Numbered from the stretch's first letter, positions 15,874 to 28,423 are shown. The stretch is 64,000 nucleotides of DNA from Saccharopolyspora thermophila (GCF_014646075.1 NZ_BMMT01000001.1:1-64000), one strand, 5' to 3'. Numbers and translations are program-made. Notes: generated by a model not told the origin, from the sequence alone.

Positions 15874-16244
15874 TGGTCGCGCAGGTGGCCGCACCGCGGC
15901 CCGAGGAGCGCGACGCCGGGACGGTGACAGTCGAGGCGGCACTCGGCATCTGCTCGGTGGTCGCGGTGTTCCTGCTGGTCCTGGCGGGGATGGGCGCGGT
16001 CGTCGGCCACCTGCGCTGCACCGACGCGGCAGTGGAAGCAGCCCGGTTGGCAGCGCGCGGTGATCGCACCCGCGCGGACGAGGCCGCCGCGCGCATCGCC
16101 CCGGCTGGCGCCACGCTGGCGGTGCGGATCGAAGGCGACGTGGTCCACACCGAGGTGAGCGCGCCGTTGTCGGGTGGACTGCTGCCCGGGCGATGGCTGC
16201 ACGCGCGGGCGGTCGCCGTGCTGGAACCGGGAGTGGCGCCGTGA
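15873..16244 (+). CDS. tadE: TadE-like minor pseudopilin
   Basis: A 123-residue protein. DAGTVTVEAALGICSVVAVF is a TadE-type leader with Glu followed by one transmembrane helix and an extracytoplasmic domain with a Cys (HLRCTDAAVEAARLAARGD). ATG overlaps the DUF4244 stop as TGATG. Confidence 0.85.
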   Translation: MVAQVAAPRPEERDAGTVTVEAALGICSVVAVFLLVLAGMGAVVGHLRCTDAAVEAARLAARGDRTRADEAAARIAPAGATLAVRIEGDVVHTEVSAPLSGGLLPGRWLHARAVAVLEPGVAP

Positions 16245-16600
16245 ACGCGGGAACGCCGCGAGACCGGGGCGCGGCCACAGCGCTCTCGGCGGTGGTGTCG
16301 CTGGCCGTGATCGCACTGCTGTGGGTCGGGCTCCAACTCGGTGCGGTCATCACCGCGCGGCACCGCGCCGAAGGAGCCGCCGACCTCGCGGCGTTGGCCG
16401 CGGCCGCGCACGCCCCGTACGGCGAGCAGATCGCGTGCGACCGTGCGAACCTTGTCGCACAAGGCATGGAGACCCACATCACACAATGCCGGTTGGACGG
16501 TTGGGAGGCACGCGTGACGGTTCGGGCTGATCTTCCGGAGATCGCGCTCAGCGGGCGGAACGCGAGCGCACGGGCTCGTGCTGGACCGACCGGCGACTGA
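16241..16600 (+). CDS. TadE-like / Rv3654c-like helicase-associated secreted protein
   Basis: A 119-residue protein: DRGAATALSAVVSLAVIALL forms a pseudopilin-like helix, then ARHRAEGAADLAALAAAA and two Cys residues. This is the Rv3654c-like family that closes actinobacterial Tad clusters. GTG at 16241 overlaps the preceding stop. Last gene of the tadA-to-tadE run. Confidence 0.8.
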   Translation: MNAGTPRDRGAATALSAVVSLAVIALLWVGLQLGAVITARHRAEGAADLAALAAAAHAPYGEQIACDRANLVAQGMETHITQCRLDGWEARVTVRADLPEIALSGRNASARARAGPTGD

Positions 16601-16928
16601 CCACCCCCGCCACGACGAACGGTCGACGAGCGGTCGGAGCTGGGGCCGCCGGCCCGCTGACGACTGCGGGAAGCACCGTCCACGCGCCGTTCATCAGAAC
16701 GATCTTTCAGCGCGCGTGGTGTCGGCCACGGCGTTCGTCGCGGCGGAGCGACCGGTCGTCGACTGGGGGTGTACGAGCAGGGCCTGTATGACGTTGATTA
16801 GTGATGTGAGCGCAAGACCCGGGTTCCGCGACGACGAAGTCGAGAACCAGGTGGCCACCGAAGGCATTCGCCCCGGTTTCCCCGAGCCGCCGGTCCAGCG
16901 CCCACTGTGGAACAAGGAGGCGGAGCAC
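16601..16928. other. Intergenic region before the primase-like gene
   Basis: 328 bases with no supported gene. An upstream extension of the primase-like frame is open from 16578, but only the ATG at 16929 has a good ribosome site (GGAGG at 16916-16920). A CCACTGTGGA motif lies at 16912-16921. Confidence 0.45.
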
Positions 16929-17597
16929 ATGCAATGGTCGGCGGACAGGTGGCAGAGCGCCTTCCGCGGCATCCCGACCCACCCGGCCGGTCTGACGAGC
17001 AGTCGGATCGAACTTCGCGTGCAGGCAATCGGATTCGCCTCGCGCGGCTGGCCGGTGCTGCCCGGAACCTACCCCGAGGATGACCACTGGATCGGCCGCC
17101 GCGGCCGAGAGTACGACGGCCTGGCGCCGATCTACCACGACTGGGCGGACCGGCTCGGCACCAGTCCGGACCAGGTGACGTCCTGGTGGGCCGAGCAGCC
17201 GTTCAGCCTGCTGATTGCCACCGGCACCACGGTCGACGCCATCGAGGTCGACGCCGACCTCGGACGTCGGGCCGCGTCCGTGCTGCGGGCCCTCGGCTTC
17301 CCGGTGCCGATCGTCGCCACCCCGGCCGGACGCTGGTACTTCCTGATGTCCGGTGGCGGCAAGCTGTACCCCGAGCTGGCCGCGGAACCCGGAATCCTGC
17401 TGCACAGCAGCGGTAGCTGGGTGCCGATGCCCCCGAGCGCGTTCCCGGGCGGTGCGGTGCACTGGCGGGTCAAGCCGGAGGTGTGCGCCTGGCAGCTGCC
17501 GACACCGGACTTCGTGCAGGACGCCCTCTGCACGGCGAGGGAAGGCGTCGAGGACAGCCAGCAGTACGTGGCAGACGTTCTCGTCGCGGGCAGGTGA
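16929..17597 (+). CDS. Stand-alone primase-polymerase domain protein
   Basis: A 222-residue protein resembling the N-terminal domain of bifunctional DNA primase/polymerases (archaeo-eukaryotic primase fold). It has AIGFASRGWPVLPG, the IEVDADLGRRA segment with the acidic pair, PVPIVATPAGRWYFLMSGGG, and HSSGSWVPMPPS. No helicase or C-terminal module is present, so whether it synthesises DNA is uncertain. Such stand-alone genes recur in actinobacteria and are not always on plasmids. The ATG at 16929 follows GGAGGCGGAG. Confidence 0.75.
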   Translation: MQWSADRWQSAFRGIPTHPAGLTSSRIELRVQAIGFASRGWPVLPGTYPEDDHWIGRRGREYDGLAPIYHDWADRLGTSPDQVTSWWAEQPFSLLIATGTTVDAIEVDADLGRRAASVLRALGFPVPIVATPAGRWYFLMSGGGKLYPELAAEPGILLHSSGSWVPMPPSAFPGGAVHWRVKPEVCAWQLPTPDFVQDALCTAREGVEDSQQYVADVLVAGR

Positions 17598-17698
17598 TCT
17601 CCTGCCGGCCGTGCGAAAGCTGATCGGATCGGCAACCGCGCCTCGGGTTCCCCGACGCGACCGGACTTACCACTCGTGAGCACACCCGCCCTGCGTGC

Positions 17699-20077
17699 TC
17701 AGTTCCCTCGTGGACGGTCGTGCAGCCCAGCCGGTCCGTCAGCTCCTTCCCCGAGCACGGTCGAGACCGCGTCGAGAACAGCCACCGCCCCCGCCTTGTC
17801 CAGCGGTTCGTTGCCGTTCCCGCACTTCGGCGACTGAACGCAGGACGGGCACCCAGCCGGGCAGTCGCAGGAAGCGATGGCTTCCCGCGTCGCGGCCAAC
17901 CACGGGACCAATGCGGCGAACCCGCGATCGGCGAATCCGGCCCCTCCCGGATGACCGTCGTGCACGAACACCGTTGCCTCCCCGGTGTCGGCGTGCAGTG
18001 CGGTGGAAACCCCGCCGATGTCCCAACGATCGCAGGTCGCGAAGAGCGGTAGCAGGCCGATCGCCGCGTGCTCGGCGGCATGCAGCGCACCGGGGATGCG
18101 CGCCGGATCCAGCCCGGCGCCCCCCGGTGCGCTGCCCACCAGCAACTCGTCGCTGATCGTGTACCAGACCGCCCGGGTCACCAGGTTCTGCGGCGGCAGG
18201 TCCAGCGGTATCTGGTCCAGCACCTCGCCCGAAGGTCGTTTCCGGAGGTAACCGACGACCTGGGAGGTGACCTCCACGTCGCCGAGGCAGACCACCACGC
18301 CGCGGCCGGTGTCCCGGCGCTCGAGGGTCCGCAGCACCGAGATGTCGACGACGTCGCGTGGCGAGGTGGTCCAGTCGGGACTCTCCTCGTGCACCAGCGC
18401 GATCCCGGTGTCCAGGTCGAGTTCGTCGACCACGAACGACTCACCGCGGTGCAGGTAGACCGCCCCGGGGTGGACCGTGGCGCACGCGGAGTCGGGGTCC
18501 ACCGTGCCGAGCATCCGGCCCGACTCGCCCTCGACCACGGCCACGGGGTGGCCCCCGGCGCCCCGCAGCTCGATGTTCCGATGTGGACGTTCACGGGAGG
18601 TCCAGAACCAGCCGTGCGGGCGGCGTCGCAGCACCCCGGCGGCGGTCAGCGCCGCCACGGCCCGCTCGGCGGGTTCCCCGCCGAACACCTCGAAGGAGGA
18701 CTCGGTGAGCGGCAGTTCCGCCGCCGCGCAGGCGAGGTGCGGTTCCAGCACATAGGGATTGGTCGGATCGAGGACCGTCGCCTCGACCGGCCGGTCCAGC
18801 ATGGCGGGCGGGTGGTGCACCAGATAGGTGTCCAGCGGGTCGTCTCGGGCGACGAAGACGACGAGCGCGCCTTCCCCGTCGCGCCCGGCCCGCCCCGCCT
18901 GCTGCCAGAACGACGCGAGGGTGCCCGGGTAACCGGCGACGACCACGGCGTCGAGTCCGGAGATGTCGACGCCGAGCTCCAGCGCGTTCGTGGTGGCGAC
19001 CGCGCGGAGCTCCCCCGAGAGCAGCGCGCGCTCAAGCGCCCGGCGGTCCTCCGGCAGGTATCCGCCGCGGTAGGCGGCCACCCTGGCGGCCAGTGACTCG
19101 TCCACTTCGGACAGGGCGCGCTGCGCGGCGAGCGCGGCGAGCTCGACGCCGCGTCGGGACCGGATGAAGGCCAGCGTGCGCGCGTCCTCGATGACCAGCT
19201 CGGTCATGATGCGCGCCGCCTCGACCCCGGCCGCCCGGCGCACTGGGGCGCCGTTCTCCCCGATGATCTCGTCGAGCAGCGGCGGCTCCCAGAAGGCGAC
19301 GGTCCGCGCGCCGCGCGGTGACCCGTCCTCGGTGACGGCGCGGCAGGTGACGCCGGTCAGCCGCTGTGCCAGGGCCGCGGGGTCGGACACGGTCGCCGAG
19401 GCCAGCACGAACACCGGGTCGGCGCCGTAGTGCTGGGCGATGCGCCGCAGCCGGCGCAGCAGCAGCGCCACGTGCGACCCGAACACGCCGCGGTAGGTGT
19501 GGCACTCGTCCACGACGACGTGGGTGAGGCGCCGGAAGAACCGGGCCCAGCGGTCGTGCGCGGGCAGGACGCCGTAGTGCAGCATGTCCGGGTTGGTGAA
19601 GATCCACCGCCCGTGGTTGCGCACCCAGTCCCGCTCCGCCTGGGGCGTGTCGCCGTCGTAGCTGGCCGCGCGGATGTCGGCCAGGCCGAGTTCGTCGACG
19701 GTTCGCAGCTGGTCCGCGCCGAGCGCCTTGGTCGGCGCCAGGTACAGGGCGGTCGCGCGCGGCTCGTCGAGCAGCCGGGACAGTACCGGCAGCTGGTAGA
19801 CCAGCGACTTGCCCGACGCGGTCCCGGTGGCGACCACGACGTGCTCCCCGGCCCAGACGGCCTCGGCGCCCTCAACCTGGTGCACCCACGGCTCCCGCGT
19901 CCCGCGTGCCCGCAGCGCCTCCACCAGCCGGGGTGGGACCCACTTCGGCCAGTCGGCGGTCCGCGCCGGGCGGGCGGGCAGGTGCGCGACGTGGCGGACC
20001 GGCGACTCACCGGGCGGGATGCCGGCGGTCGCGCGGTCGAGCAACCGCCGCCCCTTGTCCTGGTCCGCTCCGCTCAC
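17699..20077 (-). CDS. DEAD/DEAH-box helicase with DUF1998 zinc domain
   Basis: A 792-residue superfamily 2 helicase of the MrfA/SftH group (M. tuberculosis Rv3649 by context). Motif I is ATGTASGKS, motif II VVDECHTYRG, motif III ASATV, and motif VI QQAGRAGRDGEG. The C-terminal DUF1998 region ends with a CDCPAGCPSCVQSPKC cluster that should bind metal. Bacillus MrfA repairs mitomycin crosslinks with an exonuclease partner; no MrfB-like gene is adjacent. GTG at 20077 starts VSGADQDKGRRLL; longer in-frame starts add a Pro/Arg-rich tail without support. Confidence 0.9.
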   Translation of the reverse strand: MSGADQDKGRRLLDRATAGIPPGESPVRHVAHLPARPARTADWPKWVPPRLVEALRARGTREPWVHQVEGAEAVWAGEHVVVATGTASGKSLVYQLPVLSRLLDEPRATALYLAPTKALGADQLRTVDELGLADIRAASYDGDTPQAERDWVRNHGRWIFTNPDMLHYGVLPAHDRWARFFRRLTHVVVDECHTYRGVFGSHVALLLRRLRRIAQHYGADPVFVLASATVSDPAALAQRLTGVTCRAVTEDGSPRGARTVAFWEPPLLDEIIGENGAPVRRAAGVEAARIMTELVIEDARTLAFIRSRRGVELAALAAQRALSEVDESLAARVAAYRGGYLPEDRRALERALLSGELRAVATTNALELGVDISGLDAVVVAGYPGTLASFWQQAGRAGRDGEGALVVFVARDDPLDTYLVHHPPAMLDRPVEATVLDPTNPYVLEPHLACAAAELPLTESSFEVFGGEPAERAVAALTAAGVLRRRPHGWFWTSRERPHRNIELRGAGGHPVAVVEGESGRMLGTVDPDSACATVHPGAVYLHRGESFVVDELDLDTGIALVHEESPDWTTSPRDVVDISVLRTLERRDTGRGVVVCLGDVEVTSQVVGYLRKRPSGEVLDQIPLDLPPQNLVTRAVWYTISDELLVGSAPGGAGLDPARIPGALHAAEHAAIGLLPLFATCDRWDIGGVSTALHADTGEATVFVHDGHPGGAGFADRGFAALVPWLAATREAIASCDCPAGCPSCVQSPKCGNGNEPLDKAGAVAVLDAVSTVLGEGADGPAGLHDRPRGN

Positions 20078-20520
20078 GCAGCGAGCCTCGCACAGCAGGG
20101 TGACCGGCCCGCAGGGGTCCTCTGGTTCGGGCAGCGCGCTCCTTGTCGCCCGATCGGATGGTTTTCCGGCGCGCGCACCATGGGCGGGATGACCTCGGCG
20201 GAGCCGCCGGGGATCGTCGGGAGCACGCCCTATACCTGATGTCACCCGTTCGGGCCAAATCGAAGACTGTCCATCTGGGTGATCAAGTAGGCTTCTGAAT
20301 CGATTATTCGGTCACAGAAGCCCATGTCATGACGAGGCGAGTATCACACCGTGAGGTAAGCCACTTGGGGCCTGAATAGACTTCCCAGCCACGACGTCGC
20401 CACGGACGGCCAGCAGATGATCACTGGCCGTACCGGGCGGGGCCGTCTACCGCGCATCGGAGCCCGGTCGAGCATGGCGTCGGTCTCCGGTGCTGAACCG
20501 AGCACAACCCAGGAGGACGG
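20078..20520. other. Divergent promoter region, helicase / hppA
   Basis: 443 bases with no gene seen. It holds two modest hairpins: GGCTTCTG pairing with CAGAAGCC at about 20289-20321, and ACGGCCAG pairing with CTGGCCGT at about 20409-20434. The patch 20240-20340 is relatively AT-rich and should contain the hppA promoter. I recognise no riboswitch class. Confidence 0.45.
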
Positions 20521-22893
20521 ATGTCCCTGCTCACCCCGGCCCAGCTCAGCTGGGCCCAGGGCGCTGCACCACCGAGCTCGCAGACCCGGATGGACCTCGC
20601 CCAACAGACCGCTGGCATCCAGCTCAGCGGTGCCGATTACGCCGTGGTCGGGGTCGTCATGGTGATCGCCCTGGCCGCACTCGCCTTCGGCTACGTCCTG
20701 ATCAAGGAGGTGTTGGCCGCCGGACAGGGCACGGCCAAGATGCAGGACATCGCCAAGGGCGTCCAGGAAGGCGCGTCGGCCTACCTGAACCGGCAGTTCC
20801 GCACCCTGGCGATCTTCGCGGTGGTCGTGTTCCTGGTGCTGTTCGCGCTGCCCGCGGAGAACACCGCCGAGCTGATCGGCCGGTCGGTCTTCTTCCTGTT
20901 CGGCGCGGCGTTCTCGGCGGCCATCGGCTACCTCGGCATGTGGCTGTCCACCCGCGCCAACCTCCGCGTGGCGGCCGCCGCCCGTGAGGCCGGAACGGGT
21001 CGCGAGAAGGCGATGCGCGTGGCCTTCCGGACCGGTGGCGTGGTCGGCATGACCACCGTCGGCCTCGGCCTGTTCGGGGCCGGCCTCGTCGTGCTGGTCT
21101 ACGCCGGTGGGGCGCCGCGTGTGCTGGAGGGCTTTGGCTTCGGTGCCGCGCTGCTGGCGATGTTCATGCGAGTCGGCGGTGGCATCTTCACCAAGGCCGC
21201 CGACGTGGGCGCCGACCTGGTCGGCAAGGTCGAGCAGAACATCCCGGAGGACGACCCGCGCAACGCCGCCACCATCGCCGACAACGTCGGCGACAACGTC
21301 GGCGACTGCGCCGGGATGGCCGCCGACCTGTTCGAGTCCTACGCGGTGACCCTGGTGGCGTCGCTGATTCTCGGCACCGCCGCGTTCGGCCTGCACGGCC
21401 TGCTGTTCCCGCTGATCGTGCCCGCGATCGGCGTGCTGACCGCGGTGATCGGCGTGTACATCACCAAGGCCCGCGCCGGCGAGAGCGCACTGACCGCGAT
21501 CAACCGGTCGTTCTTCATCTCGGCCGGAATCTCGGCGGTGCTCTGCGCCGTCGCCGCGGTGCTCTACCTGCCGAGCAGCTTCAGCGAGCTGACCGGCGTT
21601 TCGGAGACCATCCGGAACACCAGCGGCAACCCGGCGCTGATCGCGCTGGCCGCGGTGCTCATCGGCATCCTGCTCGCGGTGGTCATCCTGCGGCTCACCG
21701 GCTACTTCACCGCCACCGAGCACCGGCCGGTGCGCGACGTCGGCAAGTCGTCGCTGACCGGTGCGGCCACCGTGATCCTGTCGGGCATGTCGGTGGGCTT
21801 CGAGTCCGCCGTCTACACCGCGCTGATCATCGGTGCCGCGGTGTTCGGCGCGTTCCTGCTGTCCGCTTCGCTGCCGGTGGCGCTGTTCGCCATCGCGCTG
21901 GCCGGCTGCGGTCTGCTCACCACGGTCGGCGTGATCGTCGCGATGGACACCTTCGGCCCGGTCAGCGACAACGCGCAGGGCATCGCCGAGATGTCCGGTG
22001 ACGTCGAGGGCGAGGGCGCGCAGATCCTCACCGAGCTCGACGCGGTGGGCAACACCACCAAGGCGATCACCAAGGGCATCGCCATCGCCACCGCGGTGCT
22101 GGCCGCGACCGCGCTGTTCGGCTCCTACACCGACGCGATCGGGGCGGCGCTGGCGGACGTCGGTGGGGAGATCGCCGCGTCGCAGTTCTTCGTCTACGCG
22201 CCGAACGTGCTGGTGGGCGTGGCCATCGGGGCGGCCGTGGTGTTTCTGTTCTCCGGTCTGGCGATCAACGCCGTGTCCCGCGCCGCCGGTGCGGTGGTGT
22301 TCGAGGTGCGGCGGCAGTTCCGCGACAAGCCGGGGATCATGGACGGCTCGGAGCGCCCCGAGTACGGCAAGGTCGTCGACATCTGCACCCGCGACTCGCT
22401 GCGCGAGCTGGCCACGCCGGGTCTGCTCGCGGTGCTGGCGCCGATCGCGGTGGGCTTCGGGCTGGGCGTCGGCCCGCTGGCCGGCTACCTGGCCGGCGCG
22501 ATCTGCACCGGCACGCTGATGGCGATCTTCCTGGCCAACTCCGGCGGCGCCTGGGACAACTCCAAGAAGCTGGTGGAGGACGGCTACCACGGCGGCAAGG
22601 GCTCCGAGGCGCACGCCGCCACGGTCATCGGCGACACCGTCGGCGACCCGTTCAAGGACACCGCCGGCCCGGCGATCAACCCGTTGTTGAAGGTGATGAA
22701 CCTGGTGTCGGTGCTGATTGCCCCGGCCGTGGTGACGCTCGCGGTGGGCGACGCGGCGAACCCGGCGGTGCGCATCAGCATCGCGGTCGTCGCGACGGCC
22801 GTCATCATCGGTGCGGTGGTGATCGCCAAGCGCCGCTCCACGGCGATCGCGGAGGCGTCCCCGTCCGACAAGGCGGTCAACGGCGCGGCCTGA
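20521..22893 (+). CDS. hppA: Membrane proton-translocating pyrophosphatase
   Basis: A 790-residue integral membrane enzyme with about 16 helices that couples PPi hydrolysis to H+ export. The PPi-binding loop DVGADLVGKVEQNIPEDDPRN is intact, as are the DNVGDNVGDCAGM and DTVGDPFKDTAGP acidic loops. K514 in VGNTTKAITKG occupies the position that makes the enzyme K+-independent. The ATG at 20521 follows AGGAGG. A strong terminator hairpin follows. Together with the soluble Ppa at 45300 the window encodes both ways of removing PPi. Confidence 0.97.
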   Translation: MSLLTPAQLSWAQGAAPPSSQTRMDLAQQTAGIQLSGADYAVVGVVMVIALAALAFGYVLIKEVLAAGQGTAKMQDIAKGVQEGASAYLNRQFRTLAIFAVVVFLVLFALPAENTAELIGRSVFFLFGAAFSAAIGYLGMWLSTRANLRVAAAAREAGTGREKAMRVAFRTGGVVGMTTVGLGLFGAGLVVLVYAGGAPRVLEGFGFGAALLAMFMRVGGGIFTKAADVGADLVGKVEQNIPEDDPRNAATIADNVGDNVGDCAGMAADLFESYAVTLVASLILGTAAFGLHGLLFPLIVPAIGVLTAVIGVYITKARAGESALTAINRSFFISAGISAVLCAVAAVLYLPSSFSELTGVSETIRNTSGNPALIALAAVLIGILLAVVILRLTGYFTATEHRPVRDVGKSSLTGAATVILSGMSVGFESAVYTALIIGAAVFGAFLLSASLPVALFAIALAGCGLLTTVGVIVAMDTFGPVSDNAQGIAEMSGDVEGEGAQILTELDAVGNTTKAITKGIAIATAVLAATALFGSYTDAIGAALADVGGEIAASQFFVYAPNVLVGVAIGAAVVFLFSGLAINAVSRAAGAVVFEVRRQFRDKPGIMDGSERPEYGKVVDICTRDSLRELATPGLLAVLAPIAVGFGLGVGPLAGYLAGAICTGTLMAIFLANSGGAWDNSKKLVEDGYHGGKGSEAHAATVIGDTVGDPFKDTAGPAINPLLKVMNLVSVLIAPAVVTLAVGDAANPAVRISIAVVATAVIIGAVVIAKRRSTAIAEASPSDKAVNGAA

Positions 22894-22903
22894 CCCGTCG
22901 ACC

Positions 22904-22944
22904 GGCAACGGGCGCTCTCCCGCTCCGGGGGAGCGCCCGTTGCC
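22904..22944 (+). terminator. hppA terminator
   Basis: An 18-bp stem with one mismatch (GGCAACGGGCGCTCTCCC at 22904-22921 with 22927-22944) and a 5-base loop lies 11 bases after the hppA stop. Confidence 0.8.
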
Positions 22945-23055
22945 GTGCGCTGGGCTTTCGGCCGACGGCCCACCCCGGGTTCCCGGACCCGGCGGGCCGT
23001 GGGGGAGAGTCTGGGCGGACCGGAAGGCAACTTTCGATCAGTGCGAGGAGTGCGC

Positions 23056-23652
23056 ATGAAGCTCCGCTCGACGTCCATCGCCGCGCTGGTGGCCGTCCCG
23101 CTGGCCCTGGCCGGATGCGCGGCGGGCCCAGCCCCGGCGCAGGCCCCGCGGCCCACCGGCCCGAGCCCGGAGGGGGTGGCCTGGACGGGCCGCATGTGCG
23201 GGCTGGTCACCGGCTTCACCCAGGCCCAGCAGACGCTCCCCGCGGTGGACCGGACGAACACCGCCACGGCCAGGAGGACGGTCATCGAACGACTCGACGC
23301 CGCGGCACGCAGCGCCGACGACACGGTGCGCGGGCTGCAGGGGCTCGGGCCCTCGCCGATCGGCGGCGCGGACCAGGTCAACACCGGGTTCCAACAGAGC
23401 TTCACGCAGCTCCGCGACCTGCTGACCGCCGCGCGCGGCCGCGCCGACCAGGTGGACCCGACCGACAAGCAGCGGTTCCAGTCCGGGATGGCGGCCGTGC
23501 AGGACGAGCTGAACAAGAGCGGCAAGCTGGACTTCAGGGACGAGCTGACGCAGCTGGAGCAGAACAAGGAGCTGAAGGCCGCCGCGGCCCGGGCCCCGGA
23601 GTGCCGCCCGTTCTTCAGCCAGCCCCCGCAGCCACCGCAACCGCCCCGTTGA
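23056..23652 (+). CDS. Putative lipoprotein, function unknown
   Basis: A 198-residue protein beginning MKLRSTSIAALVAVPLALAG-C, a Sec/SPII signal with lipobox LAGC (lipidated Cys at about residue 20). The mature part is helical, with repeated heptad-like segments (RLDAAARSADDTVRGLQGLG, TQLEQNKELKAAAA) and a C-terminal Pro/Gln tail (PPQPPQPPR). No catalytic motif is recognised. The ATG at 23056 is preceded by GAGGAG. It stands alone between hppA and topA. Confidence 0.75.
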   Translation: MKLRSTSIAALVAVPLALAGCAAGPAPAQAPRPTGPSPEGVAWTGRMCGLVTGFTQAQQTLPAVDRTNTATARRTVIERLDAAARSADDTVRGLQGLGPSPIGGADQVNTGFQQSFTQLRDLLTAARGRADQVDPTDKQRFQSGMAAVQDELNKSGKLDFRDELTQLEQNKELKAAAARAPECRPFFSQPPQPPQPPR

Positions 23653-24091
23653 CAACGTGGGAAAGAACTGTGGCGGTATGGCACGGATGGGTGGTTTTGC
23701 TCGTCATCCTCGAACTGCTGTTCGCCTGGTTCCCGGCCGGTGCCGAACGCGGCGTCCAGGCAGAGCTCGGGCGCACGCGCTGCGCCTGACCCGGCGGCGC
23801 AGGCTCGCCCGGTTGGCCGACCTGGTCGGACCAATACCCGATGGTGCGATCGAGCGAACGTGGCCCCCCGTGTCCTGACCCGTTTGACGCACATCACGCC
23901 AGGTCACGCAACGGAACACGACGGTAACCCGATACGTTCGTACAAGAAGACGATGCCGTGCACCGGCGTGTTATGTGCAACCCTGTGCCTTCCCGGCGCG
24001 GTACGACGAGCCGCGCGCGGGGCACACTAGGGAACTTGTCAGGTCAGTACCGGCGGCAACGGACGCCTCCGGGAGAAGAGAGCGGGTAAGC
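23653..24091. other. Intergenic region upstream of topA
   Basis: 439 bases without a supported gene. The part 23875-24000 has A/T-richer patches suited to topA promoters. Short frames here have no ribosome site or family resemblance. Confidence 0.45.
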
Positions 24092-26884
<2,793 letters not shown>

Positions 26885-26948
26885 TGCCGCGCGGTCGGTG
26901 CCGCGCCGTAGAGTCGTGGTGGACGACCACTCGACACGGGAGGCGACG

Positions 26949-28172
26949 TTGACGCGGACCGACGCCCCGGACGCACCGAGGACCGGGGTGTGGGCGGAGG
27001 TCGTCGGCCAGCCCGATGCGGTGCGGACCCTGTACGCCGCGGTCCGCGCCGCACACCGCCAGGTGCGGGGCGAGCCGGTGCCGCCGGGTTCGATGACGCA
27101 CGCGTGGTTGTTCACCGGGCCGCCCGGCTCGGGCCGGTCGATCGCGGCCCGCGCGTTCGCGGCTGCGCTGGAGTGCACCGACGCCGAGTCGCCCGGGTGC
27201 GGGCACTGCCAGGCGTGCCGGACGGTGCTACACGGAACCCACGCCGACGTGCGCGTGGTGGTGCCGGAGGGGTTGTCGATCTCGGTCGCGGAGATGCGCA
27301 CCCTGGTGCAGGCGGCGGCGCGCCGCCCGACCACCGGTCAGTGGCGGATCGTGCTGATCGAGGATTCCGACCGGCTCACCGAAGGCGCGGCGAACGCGCT
27401 GCTCAAAGCCGTGGAGGAACCGCCGCCGCGCACGGTGTTCCTGCTGTGCGCACCGTCGGACCACCCGGAGGACGTGTCGGTCACCATCCGCTCCCGCTGC
27501 CGGGTGGTGCAGCTACGGACGCCGCTGACCTCGGCGATCGCCGAGGTTCTGCGGGAGCGCGACGGCGTGGAGCCCGAGCTCGCGCAGTGGGCGGCGTCGG
27601 TGTCCGGTGGCCACATCGGACGGGCGCGGCGCCTGGCGACCGACGAGGAGGCCCGCGAGCGCCGCGAGACGGTGCTGCGCATCCCGCTGGGGCTGCAGCG
27701 CTTCGCGGACGTGTTCACGGCGGCGGCCGGGCTGGTGAAGCTGGCCGAGACCGAGGCGGCCGCCGCGAACGAGGAGCGCAACGAGGCCGAGAAGGAAGAG
27801 CTCCGCACGGCAATGGGCGCCGGCGGCACGGGCAAGGGCACCGCCGCGGCGACCCGCGGCGCGAACGCGGCGTTGAAGGAACTGGAGAAGCGCCAGAAGT
27901 CCCGCGCCACCCGGTCGCAGCGGGACGCCCTCGACCTGGCGCTGGTCGACCTGGCCGGCTTCTACCGCGACGTGCTGGTGACGCACGCCGGGGCGGACGT
28001 GCCGCTGAACCACCCGGACTTCGCCGGCCCGATCGCGAAGGCCGCGGCGCAGTGGACGTCGGAGTCGGCGCTGCGCCGCCTGAACGCGGTCCTGGACTGC
28101 CGGGTGGCGCTGACGCAGAACGTGAAGCCGATCATCGCGGTGGAGGCGATGCTCGCGGCCCTGCAGTCGTGA
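26949..28172 (+). CDS. holB: DNA polymerase III delta' subunit
   Basis: A 407-residue clamp-loader AAA+ protein. Walker A is degenerate (GPPGSGRSIAARAF, Arg for the usual Lys), as in delta' subunits. A zinc module CGHCQACRT lies after the P-loop, and the sensor segment ALLKAVEEPPPRTVF is intact. A charged Ala/Glu/Lys-rich insert (about 270-320) precedes the collar domain. TTG at 26949 has GGAGG 5 bases upstream; an upstream in-frame GTG would add about 17 residues. It lies next to topA, as in mycobacteria. Confidence 0.88.
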   Translation: MTRTDAPDAPRTGVWAEVVGQPDAVRTLYAAVRAAHRQVRGEPVPPGSMTHAWLFTGPPGSGRSIAARAFAAALECTDAESPGCGHCQACRTVLHGTHADVRVVVPEGLSISVAEMRTLVQAAARRPTTGQWRIVLIEDSDRLTEGAANALLKAVEEPPPRTVFLLCAPSDHPEDVSVTIRSRCRVVQLRTPLTSAIAEVLRERDGVEPELAQWAASVSGGHIGRARRLATDEEARERRETVLRIPLGLQRFADVFTAAAGLVKLAETEAAAANEERNEAEKEELRTAMGAGGTGKGTAAATRGANAALKELEKRQKSRATRSQRDALDLALVDLAGFYRDVLVTHAGADVPLNHPDFAGPIAKAAAQWTSESALRRLNAVLDCRVALTQNVKPIIAVEAMLAALQS

Positions 28173-28304
28173 GTCACGGGCGGCAACGAGTAACGACGCG
28201 AGTTGCCACCAGGCGCCACGCGGACCGCCCCACCAGCCCCGACGCGGCGGACCCGGGGGTGCCCACAACCCCAAGAACGCACCCGCTACACTCAAGGGCG
28301 CACC

Positions 28305-28378
28305 GCCGCCTTAGCTCAGTCGGCCAGAGCGACGCACTCGTAATGCGTAGGTCGAGGGTTCGATTCCCTCAGGCGGCT
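28305..28378 (+). tRNA. tRNA-Thr (anticodon CGU)
   Basis: A full cloverleaf: acceptor GCCGCCT pairs with AGGCGGC; D-loop TAGCTCAGTCGG; anticodon stem ACGCA/TGCGT with loop CTCGTAA (CGU, reading ACG); T-arm GAGGGTTCGATTCCCTC. The discriminator is T, and CCA is not encoded. It marks the left border of the accessory patch. Confidence 0.95.
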
Positions 28379-28388
28379 CGGGTTGGTG

Positions 28389-28423
28389 ACCAGGCGCTTT
28401 CCGGGACACGGAAAGCGCCTGGT
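28389..28423 (+). terminator. tRNA-Thr terminator
   Basis: A perfect 14-bp stem (ACCAGGCGCTTTCC at 28389-28402 with 28410-28423), 7-base loop, followed by TGCTTTC. It starts 11 bases after the tRNA. Confidence 0.8.

Noticed and set aside
20344-22908. Long open minus-strand frame opposite hppA
   Set aside because: Composition is Gly/His/Arg/Asp-rich mirror coding. hppA has every expected motif and a ribosome site.
22945-23055. Longer start for the lipoprotein gene
   Set aside because: The extra N-terminus would bury the signal peptide and lipobox; the ATG at 23056 has a GAGGAG site.
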